Below, in pieces: positions 12,187 to 20,515 of a DNA stretch of 64,000 bases (positions within the stretch are counted from its first letter, which is position 1; the number at the start of each line of letters is the position of its first letter). The notes under the pieces are model-generated. The model saw only the letters and a program-made list of their open reading frames with translations, made no database searches and was not told the origin of the DNA. The position numbers and the translations under genes were made by a program. Location: positions 62,001-126,000 of the forward strand of contig BIFP01000008.1 in assembly GCA_005402585.1 (NCBI GenBank), in the 5' to 3' direction. The DNA is from Micromonosporaceae bacterium KJ-029. Its GTDB lineage: Bacteria > Actinomycetota > Actinomycetes > Mycobacteriales > Micromonosporaceae.

Positions 12187-12248
12187 ATCGGCTTCCGGGG
12201 CGGCCAGAGTGACACAGCTCACCGGCTTTGTCCCGCCGGCACGCTCAC

Positions 12249-12656
12249 TCAGTCCGTCCCGCCCAGCGCACCCTTGATCCGCTCGATGACCTCGGCCTCG
12301 GCCGGGCTGACGCCGTTGTGGGCCCGCGCCGTCCGGTCGGCGGCGGCCAACACCACCGCGCGGTAGACCGGCACGTCCTGCGGGGCCTTCTCGGTCAGGA
12401 TCCCGATCGCCCGCGTCAGCGCCGGCAGCACCACCGACTCGACCTCCAACGCCGAGTCCCGCGGCAGCTTCGGCAGCGGACCGCCGGTCAGCGCCTCCTT
12501 CACCACACCGCTGGCGTCGGCCATCGCCCCAGAGGCCGCGAAGCTCTCACGGAACACGGCGAGCACCCCCGGATCGGCGTTCGAGACCATGAACACCGCG
12601 CCGAAGGCGCCCGTCTTGAGGGTCAGCTTCTCCTCGTCCGTCAGCCGCTGCGTCAT
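12249..12656 (-). CDS. Conserved hypothetical protein, mostly helical
   Basis: A 135-residue soluble protein starting MTQRLTDEEKLTLKTGAFGAVFMVSNADPG. I do not recognise the family by function. It has no signal peptide or membrane helix, and the pattern of alternating hydrophobic and charged residues suggests a helical bundle. The ATG lies two bases past the stop of the acetyltransferase gene, so the pair is almost certainly cotranscribed and translationally coupled. Lack of Cys and of any catalytic-looking motif argues for a structural or regulatory role; this is inference. Confidence 0.75.
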   Translation of the reverse strand: MTQRLTDEEKLTLKTGAFGAVFMVSNADPGVLAVFRESFAASGAMADASGVVKEALTGGPLPKLPRDSALEVESVVLPALTRAIGILTEKAPQDVPVYRAVVLAAADRTARAHNGVSPAEAEVIERIKGALGGTD

Positions 12657-12658
12657 GA

Positions 12659-13456
12659 TCACGGAGTGTAGACGTACGGCGTCGTGGTGGTGACCTGGAC
12701 GAGGCCGAGCCGTTCCAGCAGCGGCCGGCTCTCGTCGGACGCGTCGACCTGCAACAACGTCCGGCCACGCTGCCCGGCGAGGCGGGCCCGGTGGGTTACC
12801 AGCGCCCGGTAGATCCCCTGGCGCCGCCACTCGGGCCGGGTCGACCCGCCCCACAGGGTGGCGAAGGTGGTGTCCGACGGGTACCGCACCCAGCCGGCAC
12901 TCACCACCGTCTCCCCCGCCTCGGCCACCACGACCGTGATCGCCTGCGGATCGCCGGCGATCTCCCGTTCCAGCCCGTCGGCCAGGCCGGACAGGTCACG
13001 GCCCCACAACTGCGTCTCCATCGCCGCGATCCGGTCCAGGTCCGCGCGGCCGGTCACCTCCCGCAGGCGTACGCCTTCCGGCAGCACGGGCAGCGCGGCG
13101 GCCAGCGGCGCGACCGGCCCGATCACGACGGACTCCTCGTCCTCCGGCACGAAGCCGGCCGCGCGCAGCCGCTGCGGCAGGTCGGCGGGTTCGTCGTGGC
13201 CGTGCAGCTTCCACTCCACCGGCTCGCCCCGCTCGCGGAACACCGCGGCCTGCCGGGCGATCAGCGCGTCGAGGTCGGCGCCGCCCGACCCGCCGAGGTC
13301 ACGGTAGGTCACCAGGCCCCCGTGTTCACGGCCCAGCACCCGGAACAACGGACCGTCCCGCTCCACGGCGACGCCGTCGGGAACCGGGTCGGGCAGGCTC
13401 GGCCGCAGCTGGGCGTCGTACGCCGCGCGCAGCGTGCTCGCGTCAAGATCCGTCAT
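12659..13456 (-). CDS. GNAT family N-acetyltransferase
   Basis: A 265-residue protein. The C-terminal half is a GNAT fold with the acetyl-CoA loop RPEWRRQGIYRALV and the terminal strand motif LLQVDASDESRPLLERLGLVQVT. The N-terminal half (about 1-110) is an extra domain of the type seen in two-domain GNATs. Substrate unknown. ATG 13456 is the start; the next gene on the opposite strand begins only 11 bases away, so the two divergent promoters must lie inside coding sequence or one start is further in. Confidence 0.85.
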   Translation of the reverse strand: MTDLDASTLRAAYDAQLRPSLPDPVPDGVAVERDGPLFRVLGREHGGLVTYRDLGGSGGADLDALIARQAAVFRERGEPVEWKLHGHDEPADLPQRLRAAGFVPEDEESVVIGPVAPLAAALPVLPEGVRLREVTGRADLDRIAAMETQLWGRDLSGLADGLEREIAGDPQAITVVVAEAGETVVSAGWVRYPSDTTFATLWGGSTRPEWRRQGIYRALVTHRARLAGQRGRTLLQVDASDESRPLLERLGLVQVTTTTPYVYTP

Positions 13457-13467
13457 GTCCCCAGGCT

Positions 13468-13887
13468 ATGCCCGGTCGGAACCGGATAATCACCACCGTG
13501 TGGCAAAGGATCAGGAATTGGTTCGACCCGCGAGAGTTGCGGTCGGTGGGAACGACCCCCGACTACCGCTTCTCGCTGGCCAACGAGCGCACCTTCCTGG
13601 CCTGGCTGCGCACCGGGCTCGCCCTGGTCGCCGGTGGGCTCGCCGCCGCGCAGTTCCTGCCCGCCCTGCCGCTGGTCCACCTGCGGGAGGCGATCGCCGT
13701 GGCGTTGCTGCTGCTCGGCGGCGCGGTCGCCATCCGGGCGGTGGACCACTGGGCGCGCACCGAGCGGGCCATCCGGCTCGGCGGGGAGTTGCCCGTGTCC
13801 CGTTTCCCGGCCGTGCTCGCCCTCGCCGTCGGCCTCGGCGCGCTGCTGTTGCTGGTGGCGGTGCTGGCCGGTGCGGTCAACTCGTGA
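13468..13887 (+). CDS. DUF202 (YidH-type) membrane protein
   Basis: A 139-residue protein with the family signature RFSLANERTFLAWLRTGLALVAGG and three predicted transmembrane helices (about 40-60, 70-90 and 115-137). Function of the family is not established. The stop overlaps the next DUF202 gene by four bases (GTGA). ATG 13468 is only 11 bases from the divergent gene's start. GTG 13498 in the same frame would leave room for a promoter and is a real alternative. Confidence 0.87.
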   Translation: MPGRNRIITTVWQRIRNWFDPRELRSVGTTPDYRFSLANERTFLAWLRTGLALVAGGLAAAQFLPALPLVHLREAIAVALLLLGGAVAIRAVDHWARTERAIRLGGELPVSRFPAVLALAVGLGALLLLVAVLAGAVNS

Positions 13888-14189
13888 ACCCGCCGGCCCG
13901 CGACCCCGGGCTGCAACCCGAGCGGACCCGTCTCGCCTGGCGGCGTACCGCACTGACGGTGACCGTGGTGGCGATGCTGACCGTCCGGCTCGCGCTCACC
14001 GGCGGCCCGGCCGGGGCACCGCTGGCGGTGCTGGCCGTGCTCGGCTGGGGCGCCACGGTCGCGCTCTGCTGGCGGCGGGCCACCGGCACCGGTGTGTCCG
14101 GCACCGGCGGTCGTACCCTCGCCGGGGTCGGCCTGTGCGCCGCCGGATTCGCGCTGATCGGCGTACTGCTGGTGTTGCGCGGGGTGTGA
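13884..14189 (+). CDS. Second DUF202 membrane protein
   Basis: A 101-residue membrane protein with the shorter family signature GLQPERTRLAWRRTALTVTVVAMLTVRLAL and three predicted helices. GTG 13884 overlaps the stop of the preceding DUF202 gene (GTGA), so both are made together and may form a hetero-oligomer in the membrane. Paired DUF202 genes of unequal length are common in actinobacteria. Function unknown. Confidence 0.87.
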   Translation: MNPPARDPGLQPERTRLAWRRTALTVTVVAMLTVRLALTGGPAGAPLAVLAVLGWGATVALCWRRATGTGVSGTGGRTLAGVGLCAAGFALIGVLLVLRGV

Positions 14190-14219
14190 CCTCTGTGCCG
14201 GGTAGGTCATGATGGGTGC

Positions 14220-14636
14220 ATGGCCCGGCTGTACATCCTCCTTTTCCTGGTGCAGGTCGTCCTCGCCGTCTGCGCCCTGATCAGCTGCCTCTCCGCGGAG
14301 GAAGACGACGTCCGTCACCTACCCCGGATCGCCTGGGTGCTGATCATCCTGTTCTTCCCGCTGGTCGGCTCGATCGCCTGGTTCTTCGCCGGGCGGGAGC
14401 GCAAGGCCGGGAACACGGTGACGCCGCCCTGGGCGGCCGGCAGCCGTCCCGCCGAGCGCGCCCGGCCGGTCGCCCCGGACGACGATCCCGAGTTCCTCCG
14501 CTCGATCGAGGAGCGGTCCCGCAAGGAGGACCAGGAACTCTTCCGCCGCTGGGAGGAGGATCTGCGCAAGCGCGAGGACGACCTGCGCAAGCGCGAGGGC
14601 GACCCGCCGCGCGAGGAACCCCGCCCCGAGGTGTGA
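14220..14636 (+). CDS. PLDc_N-type small membrane protein
   Basis: A 138-residue protein with two transmembrane helices (about 3-24 and 37-56) and the motif RIAWVLIILFFPLVGSIAWFFAGRE found in the N-terminal domain of cardiolipin synthases, but with no phospholipase D domain. The C-terminal half is a highly charged helix with a tandem DLRKRED unit, probably a coiled coil in the cytoplasm. It starts 30 bases after the DUF202 pair and may be cotranscribed with it. Role unknown; such stand-alone proteins may be membrane scaffolds. Confidence 0.83.
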   Translation: MARLYILLFLVQVVLAVCALISCLSAEEDDVRHLPRIAWVLIILFFPLVGSIAWFFAGRERKAGNTVTPPWAAGSRPAERARPVAPDDDPEFLRSIEERSRKEDQELFRRWEEDLRKREDDLRKREGDPPREEPRPEV

Positions 14637-14657
14637 CGGCCGGGGTGGGGCCCGTGG

Positions 14658-16280
14658 TCAGGCCAGGTTCGAGGAACGGGGGTACGCGTCGGCCGGGTCG
14701 GTGATCACGTTGACCAGGTACGGCACGCCGGCGTCGAACGCCCGGTGCAGGGCGGGGCCCAGGTCGGCGGCCTTCGCGACCGTCTCACCCGCCCCGCCCA
14801 GTGCGCCGACCACCTGGTCGTAGCGCAGCTCCGGCTGGAGGTCGGCGGCGACGTCGTAGCCGTACATGGCCCGCATCGGGTGCTTCTCCAACCCCCAGAT
14901 GCCGTTGTTGCCGACCACGATGACCACCGGCAACTTCTGCCGGACCAGGGACTCCACGTCCATCAGCGAGAAGCCGGCCGCGCCGTCGCCCATCAGCACG
15001 CAGATCTGCCGGTCCGGGTGGGTGACCCGGGCCCCCATCGCGTAACCCATGCCGGTGCCGAGGCAGCCGTACGGGCCGGGGTCGAGCCAGGTGCCGGGCT
15101 GGGCCGGCTCCAGGTAGCGGCCGGCGTACGAGACGAAGTCGCCACCGTCGCCGATGGTGACCGCGTCGCGGGCGAGGATCTTGCGCAGCTCGCCGTAGAC
15201 GCGGGCGGGGCGGATCGGGTCCGTCTCGGCGGCCATCTCCTCGGCGTCGCGGGCCTTCGCGGCGTCCTCGGCGGTACGCAGCTGCGCGACCCAGTCGGCG
15301 TGGTCGGCCCGGCCGCCGGGGTACTCGGCGAGGGCGGTGAGGATGCCGCGCAGGTCACCGGCGGGTGACACGGCGGGCTGGACGTGGCCGGCGCGCTGGC
15401 TGGGCGCGTCGACGATGTGTACGACCTTGGCGTCGCCGAAGTCGCCGAAGGCGAGCCGGAAGTCGAGCGGGGTGCCGATGACCACGACCACGTCGGCGCC
15501 CTTGAGGGCCACCCGGCGGGCCTTGGCGAAGGCCAGCGGGTGCTCCGGCGGCAGCGCGCCGCGGCCCATGCCGTTGGTGAAGACCGGCACGGTGAGCGCC
15601 TCGGCGGCGGCACGCAGGGCGGCCACGGCGTCGCCCGCGTACACGTCGGAGCCGGCGATGACGACCGGACGGGCGGCGCCCGCGATCAGGCCGGCGGCCG
15701 CCGCCACCTCGTCGGGGTCGGCCTCGATCGGGGCGATCTCCGGGCCGGCCGGCCGCTCGGCGTCCCCCACGGAGAAGATCGCCTCCAGCGGGAAGTCGAG
15801 GAAGACCGGGCCACGGTGCGGGGTGAGCGCGGTGCTCAGCGCGGCGGCGACGGCCCGGGGGATGTCGTCCGCGCTGAACACCGTCTCGGCGTGCTTGGTG
15901 ACCGGGGCGACCAGCGGCAGGTGGTCCATCTCCTGCAGGCTGCCCGAGCCCCAGCGGAACTGCGGGGCCCGCCCGCCCAGCACCAGCACCGGCGAGGCGT
16001 TGAAGAAGGCGCTGGTCAGGCCGGAGATGCCGTTGGTGACGCCGGGGCCGGCGGTGAGCACGGCGAGACCGGGGCGGCGCTGGAGCTTCGCCACCGCCTC
16101 GGCCGCGAAGACGGCGGACTGTTCGTGCCGCACGTCGTAGATCGGGAAGTCGGTCTTGTGCGCGGCGTCGTAGAGCGGGAACACGTGCCCGCCGGAGAGG
16201 GTGAACAGCTCCCGCACCCCGTACGCGCGCAGCGCCGCGAGCGCGAGTTCCCCGCCGTGGCCTTCGATCCGCTCCGTCAT
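14658..16280 (-). CDS. Thiamine-pyrophosphate enzyme of the acetolactate synthase/oxalyl-CoA decarboxylase group
   Basis: A 540-residue three-domain TPP enzyme. The N-terminal domain carries the activating glutamate in YDVRHEQSAVFAAEA, the middle domain is Rossmann-like, and the C-terminal domain has the TPP-magnesium motif GDGAAGFSLMDVESLVRQKLP ending in GNNGIWG. There is no adjacent ilvN regulatory subunit, so this is probably not the biosynthetic acetolactate synthase. Other candidates are an oxalyl-CoA or benzoylformate decarboxylase-like enzyme. ATG 16280 has GAGAGGGAG a few bases upstream. A probable operator is 45 bases upstream (16325-16340). Confidence 0.87.
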   Translation of the reverse strand: MTERIEGHGGELALAALRAYGVRELFTLSGGHVFPLYDAAHKTDFPIYDVRHEQSAVFAAEAVAKLQRRPGLAVLTAGPGVTNGISGLTSAFFNASPVLVLGGRAPQFRWGSGSLQEMDHLPLVAPVTKHAETVFSADDIPRAVAAALSTALTPHRGPVFLDFPLEAIFSVGDAERPAGPEIAPIEADPDEVAAAAGLIAGAARPVVIAGSDVYAGDAVAALRAAAEALTVPVFTNGMGRGALPPEHPLAFAKARRVALKGADVVVVIGTPLDFRLAFGDFGDAKVVHIVDAPSQRAGHVQPAVSPAGDLRGILTALAEYPGGRADHADWVAQLRTAEDAAKARDAEEMAAETDPIRPARVYGELRKILARDAVTIGDGGDFVSYAGRYLEPAQPGTWLDPGPYGCLGTGMGYAMGARVTHPDRQICVLMGDGAAGFSLMDVESLVRQKLPVVIVVGNNGIWGLEKHPMRAMYGYDVAADLQPELRYDQVVGALGGAGETVAKAADLGPALHRAFDAGVPYLVNVITDPADAYPRSSNLA

Positions 16281-16324
16281 CGCCGCTCCCTCTCGTCGCC
16301 CTCGTCGCCTGACCGAAGTCACAC

Positions 16325-16340
16325 GTTACTGGCCGGTAGG
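16325..16340. promoter_or_regulatory. Operator candidate upstream of the TPP-enzyme gene
   Basis: GTTACTGGCCGGTAGG matches the site upstream of etfB at 12 of 16 positions. It sits between the enoyl-CoA hydratase stop and the TPP-enzyme start, so it could control the TPP enzyme separately from the hydratase. Confidence 0.45.
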
Positions 16341-16365
16341 AGGAATGTGAACCGTCCTCGCGCGC

Positions 16366-17139
16366 TCAGCGGCCGGTGAAGTCCGGCTTGCGCTTCGCCA
16401 CGAACGCCGCCATCCCCTCGCGCCGGTCGTCGGTGGCGAACAGCGCCGCGAAGAGCTGGCTCTCCCAGGCCAGGCCGGAGTTCAGGTCCATGTCCAGGCC
16501 GCCGTCGACGGCGAGCTTCGCGGCGCGCAGCGCCTGCACCGGCCCGTTGAGGTACGGCCGCACCAGCGCCACCGCGGTGTCGTAGACCTCGGCGGCCGGG
16601 GCGACCCGGTCGGCCAGGCCGATCCGCAGCGCCTCCTGCGCGTCGACCATCCGGCCCGACATGATCAGATCCTTGGCGCGGGCCGGTCCGACCAGCCGGG
16701 CCAGCCGCTGGGTGCCTCCGGCACCGGGGATGATGCCGAGCTTGATCTCGGGCTGGCCGAGTTTGGCGTCCTCGGCCACCACCCGCCAGTCACAGGCGAG
16801 CGCCAGCTCGCAACCGCCACCGAGGGCGTAGCCGGTGATCGCGGCGACCACTGGCTTGGGGATCCGGGCGATCGCGCCGAGAGCGCTGGACAGGTCGGCG
16901 GCCCGCTCCGCCATGTCCACGTAGGACATGTCGGTCATCTCCTTGATGTCCGCGCCGGCAGCGAAGACCTTCTCGCCGCCGTACACGATGACCGCGCGGA
17001 CCTCGGGGTCGGCGCCGGCGGCCGTGGCGGCGGCGCGCAACTCCTCCTGCACCTGGGTGTTGAGGGCATTCATCGGCGGCCGCTCCAGCCGGATGGTGCC
17101 GATGCCGTCCTTGGTCTCCAGCCGCACGAACTCGCCCAC
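16366..17139 (-). CDS. Enoyl-CoA hydratase/isomerase (crotonase family)
   Basis: A 257-residue enzyme that hydrates trans-2-enoyl-CoA in fatty-acid or amino-acid breakdown. It has the oxyanion-hole strand VFAAGADIKEM, the second NH donor in ITGYALGGGCELALACDWRV, and the catalytic glutamates in LGQPEIKLGIIPGAGGTQRL, so it looks active. GTG 17139 (MGEFVRLETKDG) has GAGG six bases upstream; a longer frame exists but its extra residues are not crotonase-like. With the etf operon nearby it fits beta-oxidation. Confidence 0.93.
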   Translation of the reverse strand: MGEFVRLETKDGIGTIRLERPPMNALNTQVQEELRAAATAAGADPEVRAVIVYGGEKVFAAGADIKEMTDMSYVDMAERAADLSSALGAIARIPKPVVAAITGYALGGGCELALACDWRVVAEDAKLGQPEIKLGIIPGAGGTQRLARLVGPARAKDLIMSGRMVDAQEALRIGLADRVAPAAEVYDTAVALVRPYLNGPVQALRAAKLAVDGGLDMDLNSGLAWESQLFAALFATDDRREGMAAFVAKRKPDFTGR

Positions 17140-17239
17140 GCTGACCCTCACTTCCTCGTCGAAGTCGCGTGCCAACCTTACGGCCCGGCTGGTTGGGCAA
17201 GTAGTCTGGCCGCCAGTCCCACCGCCCGGAGTTCCCGCG

Positions 17240-17707
17240 ATGGTCACGTACTACGACGACAGGTCCGTGCAGGTCACCTCCACCGCCGTCACCGTCAACG
17301 GCGACGCCTACCCGCTGGCCGAGATCAGCGAGGTCTGGCATCACCGGGGCAGCCTGTCGTGGCGGGTCCTGGCCGGTCGGGGTGCGCTCGGCGCGGCGAT
17401 GGTCGGCCCCGTGGTGGCCGCCGTCATCGGAATCGCGATCGGCGTCTGGATCGACGGATCGGCGACCGTCACCGTCGCCGTCATCGGCGTCTCCGTGCTG
17501 ATCGGGCTGGCCGCCGGGCCGATCGCCGACCAACTCTTCGAGTACTTCGACCGCTCGTACGCCCGGGGCAGCCGCCAGCGGGAGGTCTGGATCCGCTGGC
17601 GTGGCCACCCGGTGCGGTTGCTGCGCACCCCGGACGCGCTGCGCTTCGGCCAGATCTACCGCGCCGTCCAGCGCGCCATGGAAGCCGACCAGTCCACGCC
17701 GAAGTGA
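17240..17707 (+). CDS. DUF6232-like membrane protein, copy 1
   Basis: A 155-residue protein with an N-terminal beta domain (YYDDRSVQVTSTAVTVNGDAYPLAEISEVWHHRG), two transmembrane helices (about 50-95), and a C-terminal segment ending LLRTPDALRFGQIYRAVQRAME. A paralogue follows 120 bases later with the same ends. The plan resembles a split PH-like domain with a membrane insert. Function unknown. The TGA stop lies inside a dispersed repeat element (17704-17761), which supplies the stop codon. Confidence 0.8.
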   Translation: MVTYYDDRSVQVTSTAVTVNGDAYPLAEISEVWHHRGSLSWRVLAGRGALGAAMVGPVVAAVIGIAIGVWIDGSATVTVAVIGVSVLIGLAAGPIADQLFEYFDRSYARGSRQREVWIRWRGHPVRLLRTPDALRFGQIYRAVQRAMEADQSTPK

Positions 17708-17761
17708 AAGGAAGGGCCCCCTTTTAACGCCTGCGGTAGAGGAAGGGCCCCTTGTTAACAG
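17704..17761 (+). repeat. 58-bp dispersed intergenic repeat, copy A
   Basis: The element starts GTGAAAGGAAGGGCCC and contains two similar half-units of about 22 bases, each built round the GGGCCC palindrome and ending TTAAC. A close copy in the opposite orientation lies at 22358-22416. Both copies begin within five bases of a stop codon and point the same way as the gene they follow. I recall similar sequences between genes in Micromonospora genomes, but that could not be checked here. Confidence 0.8.
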
Positions 17762-17826
17762 GATCACCTCCGGAGCGGGCAGCCAGCTGACAGCCACGGG
17801 TTGCCCCGAGGTGGTTAGGCTTAGTG

Positions 17827-18309
17827 ATGGCGCTCTATTACCGGGACGACGCGGTGCAGGTGACCTCGGAGTCGATCCGGGCGGCAGGGCACGTCATCCC
17901 GATTCACGAAGTGACGTACGTCTGGCACGCGAAGGGGCGCACCACGCTGGCCGTACGAGGCCGCGTGTTCGGCCGGGGCGTACTGGTCCTGTTGCTGTCC
18001 CTGCCGCCACTGGTGGGGCTGATCTGCGTACTCTCGCTGGCCTGGTCGGCCCAGGACCGGGGCGAGTGGCTGCCGGCGCTGATCGTGCTCGCCGCCTGCG
18101 TGGTCATCACGCTGGCGCTGGTGCCGTTCCTGGAGATCCCGCTCGGCTGGCTGGACCGGTCGTACGAGCGCGGCAACCGGGTGCACGAGCTGTGGGTGCA
18201 GTACCAGCGGCAGGAGGTGCTGGTACTGCGCACCCCGGACGCACTGCGCTTCGGGCAGATCTACCGGGCGGTGCAGCGGGCTGTGGAGCACGACACGTCG
18301 GGTCGGTGA
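17827..18309 (+). CDS. DUF6232-like membrane protein, copy 2
   Basis: A 160-residue paralogue of the preceding gene. It keeps MALYYRDDAVQVTSESI, two longer transmembrane helices (about 50-75 and 85-105), the DRSYERGNR turn and the end VLRTPDALRFGQIYRAVQRAVE. ATG 17827 follows GAGGTGG by 12 bases; GTG 17824 is the alternative. The two copies probably arose by tandem duplication, with the repeat element lying between them. Function unknown. Confidence 0.8.
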   Translation: MALYYRDDAVQVTSESIRAAGHVIPIHEVTYVWHAKGRTTLAVRGRVFGRGVLVLLLSLPPLVGLICVLSLAWSAQDRGEWLPALIVLAACVVITLALVPFLEIPLGWLDRSYERGNRVHELWVQYQRQEVLVLRTPDALRFGQIYRAVQRAVEHDTSGR

Positions 18310-18322
18310 CCGGCCGGCCGGA

Positions 18323-18358
18323 GTGGTGGCCGAGCGCGGGGTCGCGCCCGGCCACCAC
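18323..18358. terminator. Hairpin between convergent genes
   Basis: A 10-bp stem (18323-18332 with 18349-18358) continues after one mismatch into four more pairs. It lies between the convergent DUF6232-like gene and the amidase gene and could terminate both. Confidence 0.6.
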
Positions 18359-18374
18359 GACCGAGACCCACCGC

Positions 18375-20009
18375 TTACTGGGTGAGTTCGGCGACCTGCT
18401 CGGCGGTCAACCGAGGCGCATCCGCCGCAGCGGCGCGGTGCGTCGCGGCGGCGGCCGGCGGGTCGGCCGGTCGGCGAAGGTGCCAGTCCGTCACCGCCTG
18501 GTACGCCGCGACCACCGACAGGAGCCGGTCCTCGGCGTACGGCAGGCCACCGAGGATGGTGCCGATCGGCAGCCCGGCGGCGGTGGTCCCGATCGGGAAG
18601 GCGATCTCCGGCAGGCCCAGGATGTCGAAGGGCACCGGATCGGTCTGCACCACCACGTCGCAGTCGTCGAAGAGGTCGTCGAGCACCCGCTCCATCAGCA
18701 CCAGCTTGGCCCGTTGACCGGTGATGAACTCGTTGCCGCCCAGCAACGCCCCCTGCAGCCAGCTGGTCACGGACACCCCGAAACCGCGCAGGTCCGTGCG
18801 CAGGTACGGCATGAACGGCTCGCTGCGCTCCGGCAGGCGGATGTTGTTGAACGTACTGCCGGTCAGCTGGCTCCAGCCCTCGGGCAGGGACACGTCCACC
18901 AGCGTGACGCCGGGGATCGCGGCGAGTTGGGCCAGGTATTCCTGGCGGGCCAGCGCGGTGGCCGAGGTGCCGTTGGTGAAGCCGGGCAGCACCCCGATCC
19001 GGGTGTCCCAGCGCAGCTTGACCCGGCGCCCCCGGTACACCGGGGTGGCCGCGCCGATCAGGTCGGGCACGTCGGGCAGCCCCTGGCTGCGCGGGTCGGC
19101 GGGGTCCTCGCCGGCCATCGCGGTCAGCATGATGGCGGCGTCCTTGGCATCGCGGGCCAACGGGCCCGGATGGTCGCGGGTGTAGCTGAGCGGGATGATG
19201 CCGGCCGCCGAGACCCGGCCCATGGTCGGCTTGAGCCCGGTCAGGTTCTGTGCGTTCGACGGGCTGGTGATCGATCCGCCGGTCTGGGTTCCGATGCCCG
19301 AGGTGGCCATCCGGCCGGCCACCGCCGTTGCGGTGCCGGTGGACGACCCGCCCGGATCGGTGTTGCGGTTGGTCGGCGCCCAGGCGTTCACCGTGGTGAT
19401 CACACCTGCCGGCGTGGTGGCCCGGGTGGTTGCCAGCGGGCCCATCTGCGTCTTGCCGAGCACGATCGCGCCGCCGGCCCTCAGCCGCGCAACCGCGGTC
19501 GCGTCATAGGGCGGCAGGAAATCCTTGAACAGGAAGGAGTTGGCGGTGGTGAGCACCGCTTCGGTGAAGTAGTTGTCCTTGATGGCCAGCGGGATGCCGT
19601 GCAGCGCACCGTTTCGAGGCCGGCGACGGGCATCTCGCGCCGCCGCGATCGCCGCGTCGGCGAGCACCAGGTTGAACGCCTGGTACTGGCCGTCGTACGC
19701 GGTGATGCGCGCCAGGTACGCCTCGACCAGTTGTTCCGGGGTGAGCTTGTTGGCCCGGATGAGCCAGGCGGCCTCGGCGATGGTGAGTTCGGTCGGGTCG
19801 GCGATCGCCTCCTGCCGCGGCTCGACGTAGGCGTCGGGGTGGTCCAGCGCCTTCGTCCCCGCCTTGAGGTTCCCCGACCGTGGGCTGCTCGCCGCGGCCA
19901 CAGAGGGAAGTGCGACAGTGGCGCCCACGGCAGAGGCCGTGGCCAGCGCGGCGGCGCGAGCCAGGAACGCCCGGCGATCGATCGAACGGTCGAGTGGTTG
20001 AGCAGTCAT
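18375..20009 (-). CDS. Tat-exported amidase (amidase signature family)
   Basis: A 544-residue amide hydrolase. Residues 1-40 form a twin-arginine signal (DRRAFLARAAALATASAVGA) ending near SVAAA, so it is folded before export. The catalytic triad is Lys144 (LAIKDNY), Ser222 (PGGSSTGTA) and Ser246 (TQTGGSITS). The usual GGSSGGSA reads GGSSTGTA, a mild change. ATG 20009 overlaps the stop of the upstream 100-residue gene by four bases. The substrate is unknown; peptide or aryl amides in the cell wall space are possible. Confidence 0.92.
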   Translation of the reverse strand: MTAQPLDRSIDRRAFLARAAALATASAVGATVALPSVAAASSPRSGNLKAGTKALDHPDAYVEPRQEAIADPTELTIAEAAWLIRANKLTPEQLVEAYLARITAYDGQYQAFNLVLADAAIAAARDARRRPRNGALHGIPLAIKDNYFTEAVLTTANSFLFKDFLPPYDATAVARLRAGGAIVLGKTQMGPLATTRATTPAGVITTVNAWAPTNRNTDPGGSSTGTATAVAGRMATSGIGTQTGGSITSPSNAQNLTGLKPTMGRVSAAGIIPLSYTRDHPGPLARDAKDAAIMLTAMAGEDPADPRSQGLPDVPDLIGAATPVYRGRRVKLRWDTRIGVLPGFTNGTSATALARQEYLAQLAAIPGVTLVDVSLPEGWSQLTGSTFNNIRLPERSEPFMPYLRTDLRGFGVSVTSWLQGALLGGNEFITGQRAKLVLMERVLDDLFDDCDVVVQTDPVPFDILGLPEIAFPIGTTAAGLPIGTILGGLPYAEDRLLSVVAAYQAVTDWHLRRPADPPAAAATHRAAAADAPRLTAEQVAELTQ

Positions 20010-20308
20010 GCCTTCCGCCATTCGGTGCTGTTCGAGGGGTACAGGATCGGAACGCTCTGCTGTGACAGCGCCTTCGCGGTGTCCGGGTCGGCGGCACCGG
20101 GTGTTGGCAACTGGTACGCGGCCAGCGTCGCCACGGTGCCGCGCAGGAACGAGCGCAGCGAGGCGAGCACCGAATCCCGGCCCGGCGAGCCGGTTTCCGG
20201 GTCGGTGGTGGTGCCCGGCGGAAGTTGGTCGAGGTCGATGCCGAGAGCGGCGAGCCGAGCCCGGATCAGGATGTTCAGCTCAGCATCGGTCGGCGGCGTA
20301 GGCGCCAC
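20006..20308 (-). CDS. Small hypothetical protein coupled to the Tat amidase
   Basis: A 100-residue soluble protein: MAPTPPTDAELNILIRARLAALGIDLDQLP, then a Pro/Gly/Asp linker, then a helix RDSVLASLRSFLRGTVATLAAYQ and a Pro-rich tail. GTG 20308 has GGAGGAG five bases upstream, and the stop overlaps the amidase ATG (ATGA). It has no signal peptide of its own. I do not recognise it. The tight coupling suggests a partner, chaperone or co-exported subunit that rides with the Tat amidase; this is inference. Confidence 0.8.
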   Translation of the reverse strand: MAPTPPTDAELNILIRARLAALGIDLDQLPPGTTTDPETGSPGRDSVLASLRSFLRGTVATLAAYQLPTPGAADPDTAKALSQQSVPILYPSNSTEWRKA

Positions 20309-20515
20309 GGTGCTCCTCCAGGTGCTGGTCGGCGATAGCGGTGATCCACAGTGACCTGAAACTAGGCGGCTCGCGGTCAGCGGGGACGACGTCGATCCAT
20401 GGAATTGAGCAACATTTGATCCTGGCTCCGTACCTTGAAAGGACGGGCATCCTGGCGGTGGTCCGGTGGCCGGCCGTCCGGCGGTCACACGCCCGCCTGG
20501 CGCACACTTGATCCC

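Noticed and set aside
7779..12366. Two long plus-strand frames opposite mnmA, the cysteine desulfurase and etf genes
   Set aside because: Both are antisense shadows of well-identified genes.
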